A DNA stretch of 64,000 nt from Clostridia bacterium (GTDB lineage Bacteria > Bacillota > Clostridia > TANB77 > CAG-465). The stretch spans positions 49,930 to 113,929 of the forward strand of contig JAGAIU010000028.1 of the NCBI GenBank assembly GCA_017626395.1, in the 5' to 3' direction. This document shows, piece by piece, positions 61,389-64,000 of this stretch. Positions within the stretch are counted from its first letter, which is position 1; each line of letters begins with the position of its first letter. A model generated the notes under the pieces. The model was not told where the DNA came from and searched no databases. It was given only the letters and a program-made list of their open reading frames with translations. A program made the translations under genes and the position numbers.

Positions 61389-64000
61389 ATGAATATAAAA
61401 AAATGGATATACAAAATAGGAGTTTTAATAGTAGGAATAATAGCTATTTCGACAGCTTTTATACTTGCAGCTCCAAACATTACTTTAACAGGAAGTACAA
61501 GTGATAACACGGCTACACTTACATGGACTAATAGTGACACTACTAGTTCTTATACATATAGAACGGTAAGAAGTATAAATGGTGGAGAATATAACGGATT
61601 AAGTGCAACAGGTGCTGAAAAGATAAAAGTTTTGAATATTCACCCAAATGTAAGTACACAAATAACATTTACATCAGCAGCAGACAATCAGTCTTATACA
61701 TTAACAAAAGCTGCATCATTAAAAATGTGGATGGAACAAGCGAATAGTTTGGATGCTAATGGATATGGTAGAGGATTAATAACAGTTGATCCTGTTTCTA
61801 TGGCAAACTTTAATTCAAATCCAGGAGCATATCTATATAAAGATGCAAATGGAAAATATAATTATGATGTAATTATGTTTGGAACATGGGATTCAAACAA
61901 TTCAGAAGACTTAACTGAAACATCTTTAGCAGCAGTTAAGGCATATATTGAAGCTGGATATGGTACAATATTTGGACATGATACTATAAACAAAAGTCCA
62001 GATACATATTTATTTGGTAAACTACAGCCATATGCTAATGCCGTTGCTTCATCAGCTTACGTCCAAACATCTGGATCAGGAACATGTAATGTAGTAATAA
62101 CTAAAAACGGAACATTTACTACATATCCATGGAATATAGGAACAGAAGGAACAGTATTGACAGTTCCTCAAACACATGCTTGGAGTATAGATGTTAGTGG
62201 AGATATTTGGTTAAGTTTTGAGGGTTATGAATATAATAAACAGAACTTTTATCTAACTACGTATAATAACTGTGCAATTATCCAAACTGGTCACTCTAGT
62301 GGTGCTGCAACAGAAGATGAACAAAAAATACTTGCTAACTTAATTTTCTATATGGCAGATTTAAGTACAGAAACTAAAGCAGAAGATAAAAACTTTGTAG
62401 ATATAAATATACCAAATGTAGCAACATTAACAAATAATTCTTTAAATGGTGTGAATGGTACAGCTACAATTACTGCTACAGATAATGGAACAACATATAA
62501 ATATTATGTTGAAGCTACAGAGAAAATAAATCAAACAAAAACATCTTCTAACATAGTTACTCAAGTAAGAACAACAGGTGTTGCAGGATATAGTTATATT
62601 ATAGATAATAATGCTACAACAGATGTAGACAATACAATAGATACAACAAGCACAAATATAAACTATACTTTAGGTAACGGACCTAAAACATACTTACATA
62701 TAAAAACAATAGATAATGCTGGAAATGTTAGTGGAGTTACTCATATACTTCTTCATGATAACGTAGCACCTGAAATGACATTAACTCCAGATATAACAAC
62801 ATGGACAAATACAGATGTAGTAATAAGTGCAACAGCGACAGATACAGATGGTTCAGTAGTAAGTATAAAGAAACCAGATGCTTCTGTAGTAAATATTGCA
62901 ACAACTACCTATACAGTTTCACAAAACGGAAAATATTCTTTTACAGCAATAGATAATAGTGGAGCAATAGTAACAAAAGAAATAGATATAACATGGATAG
63001 ATAAAGTTAAACCAGAAGGTGAGTCTACTGGAATAACACAACCAACTGCAACAAATAGATATGCAGTAATAAACTTTAAGGCAACAGATGATGCATCTGG
63101 AGTTGCTAAAATAGTATTACCAGATGGAAAAGAAGTAACATCAGATACAGTAACATTTAATGTAACAACACCTGGAACATATACATTTAAAGTAATAGAT
63201 GTTGCAGGAAATGAAAAAGAATTTGAAGTGCCAGTAACAATAGTTTCAGATGGCCTAGAAGTTAAATTTATAGACCAAGTTACAAATGAAGAAATTGCAA
63301 CCAAACAAACTAAAACTGGAAATATAGGTGATGCTTATACAACAACTGCTGAAACAGTGGCTGGCTATGAATTAGTTAAAACTCCAGATAATAAAGATGG
63401 AAACTTAACAATGGATAAAATAACAGTAACATACGAATATAGAAAAAATTCAAATGTAACAGTAAAATATATAGATGAAAATTATAATACAAACATAATA
63501 GAAAATATAGTAACAAAATATAAAGAAGGAGATTTATACGAAACAGAAGAAAAATCTTTCGATGGATATAAATTAACTGGAAAAAACGTCAATACATCAG
63601 GAACAGTAGAAAGAGAAGATATAGAAGTAGTATATAAATATAAAAAAGTATCATCTGGAGTAGATACCAAATTTATAGACCAAGTAACAGGTGGAGAAAT
63701 AGCAGAGGCAGAACATAAAGATGGTCTAGAAAAAGATAGTTATACAACAACTCCAAAAACAATAGAAGGATATGAATTAGTATTAACACCAGATAATGCA
63801 AAAGGCGAAATGGCAGTAGATTTAATAACTGTAACATATGAATATAGAAAGAATTCAAATGTAACAGTAAAATATATAGATGAAAACTATAATACAAATA
63901 TAATAGAAGATATAGTAACAAAATATAAAGAAGGAGATGCATATACTACAGAAAATAAAGTGTTTGATGGATATAGATTAACATCTAAAACTACAAATAC
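61389..64000 (+). CDS. Large secreted MucBP-repeat adhesin (3' end outside window)
   Basis: Open from ATG 61389 (GGAGG five bases upstream) to the window edge: 870 residues without a stop. Signal or anchor helix (about 9-28, ending ILAAP), then a domain of about residues 50-320 containing YNYDVIMFGTWDSNN and YIEAGYGTIFGHDTI that resembles DUF5057, Ig-like modules (about 450-620, MTLTPDITTWTNTDVVIS), and from about residue 625 MucBP-type repeats (VKFIDQ, NVTVKYIDENYNTNI). The domain assignment of the first half is tentative. A cell-wall anchor is expected in the missing part. It lies alone after a terminator. Confidence 0.88.
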   Translation, partial: MNIKKWIYKIGVLIVGIIAISTAFILAAPNITLTGSTSDNTATLTWTNSDTTSSYTYRTVRSINGGEYNGLSATGAEKIKVLNIHPNVSTQITFTSAADNQSYTLTKAASLKMWMEQANSLDANGYGRGLITVDPVSMANFNSNPGAYLYKDANGKYNYDVIMFGTWDSNNSEDLTETSLAAVKAYIEAGYGTIFGHDTINKSPDTYLFGKLQPYANAVASSAYVQTSGSGTCNVVITKNGTFTTYPWNIGTEGTVLTVPQTHAWSIDVSGDIWLSFEGYEYNKQNFYLTTYNNCAIIQTGHSSGAATEDEQKILANLIFYMADLSTETKAEDKNFVDINIPNVATLTNNSLNGVNGTATITATDNGTTYKYYVEATEKINQTKTSSNIVTQVRTTGVAGYSYIIDNNATTDVDNTIDTTSTNINYTLGNGPKTYLHIKTIDNAGNVSGVTHILLHDNVAPEMTLTPDITTWTNTDVVISATATDTDGSVVSIKKPDASVVNIATTTYTVSQNGKYSFTAIDNSGAIVTKEIDITWIDKVKPEGESTGITQPTATNRYAVINFKATDDASGVAKIVLPDGKEVTSDTVTFNVTTPGTYTFKVIDVAGNEKEFEVPVTIVSDGLEVKFIDQVTNEEIATKQTKTGNIGDAYTTTAETVAGYELVKTPDNKDGNLTMDKITVTYEYRKNSNVTVKYIDENYNTNIIENIVTKYKEGDLYETEEKSFDGYKLTGKNVNTSGTVEREDIEVVYKYKKVSSGVDTKFIDQVTGGEIAEAEHKDGLEKDSYTTTPKTIEGYELVLTPDNAKGEMAVDLITVTYEYRKNSNVTVKYIDENYNTNIIEDIVTKYKEGDAYTTENKVFDGYRLTSKTTN
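63264..64000 (+). repeat. 405-base tandem units coding MucBP pairs
   Basis: AAATTTATAGACCAAGT occurs at 63264 and 63669, and the GAATATAGAAA-AATTC type block at 63435 and 63840; both are offset by exactly 405 bases (135 codons). Two MucBP-like modules per unit. Parts of the two copies are nearly identical in DNA, so recombination between units is likely. The array continues past the window. Confidence 0.85.

Overview
The window is very A+T-rich, uses the standard bacterial code (TGA is a real stop), starts many genes at TTG or GTG behind strong AGGAGG-type sites, and is packed with short hairpin-plus-U-tract terminators. The gene set is that of a Gram-positive, fermentative anaerobe: pyruvate formate-lyase and its activase, acetate kinase, rubrerythrin beside a Fur/PerR-type regulator, the GatCAB amidotransferase, an MgtE transporter, and sortase-anchored surface proteins. 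I infer an uncultured, probably gut-associated member of the Clostridia; genus and species cannot be told from the sequence.

Layout. 1-7 kb: DNA repair and protein quality (ligA cut by the window edge, mfd, a PrsA-type foldase, a SpoU-type RNA methylase). 7-16.5 kb: small membrane and hypothetical proteins, a histidine phosphatase, three methyltransferases including an RlmD-type enzyme, uvrA, an M20 peptidase, and two overlooked tiny Cys-rich genes on the minus strand near 12.8-13.1 kb. 16.5-28 kb: a complete pilus locus resembling the streptococcal FCT region. It holds a 2656-residue tip/adhesin-like protein with twelve Cna-B-type repeats, a 62-residue DivIVA-like protein, a SipA-like signal peptidase homologue lacking both catalytic residues, a major pilin with a VPTG sorting motif, a class B sortase, and a small base-type pilin with an LPxT motif. 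28-28.6 kb: two small minus-strand genes with codon use unlike their neighbours.

28.7-45 kb: glycosyltransferase, a Fur/PerR-type regulator with a clear operator and rubrerythrin, a TVP38-type membrane protein, mntP, pflB/pflA, glmM, an Rpn-type nuclease, mgtE with an attenuator-like leader, a dihydrodipicolinate-reductase-like enzyme, a guanylate-kinase-like protein, a small-molecule kinase and a metallo-hydrolase. 45-61 kb: a YbaK-type deacylase overlapping a homologue of the helical DNA-base-modification family first described around phage 5-hmdU DNA kinases, a YgjP-type metallopeptidase, ackA, a two-component system, gatCAB and several anchored extracytoplasmic proteins. Three separate genes between 49.0 and 53.4 kb each carry one extra base that breaks the frame. 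61.4-64 kb: the start of a second large repeat adhesin, cut by the window edge.

How the genes fit together. The pilus locus is the most coherent system: tip protein and major pilin share nearly the same sorting signal (PTGI-x-LSVLPF), so the adjacent class B sortase probably joins them, the peptidase-like protein is a probable non-enzymatic assembly factor, and the LPxT-type small pilin is a probable wall anchor. Across the window, promoters repeatedly use an extended -10 (TGnTATAAT), and several stop codons lie inside the terminator hairpin, which points to strong compaction.
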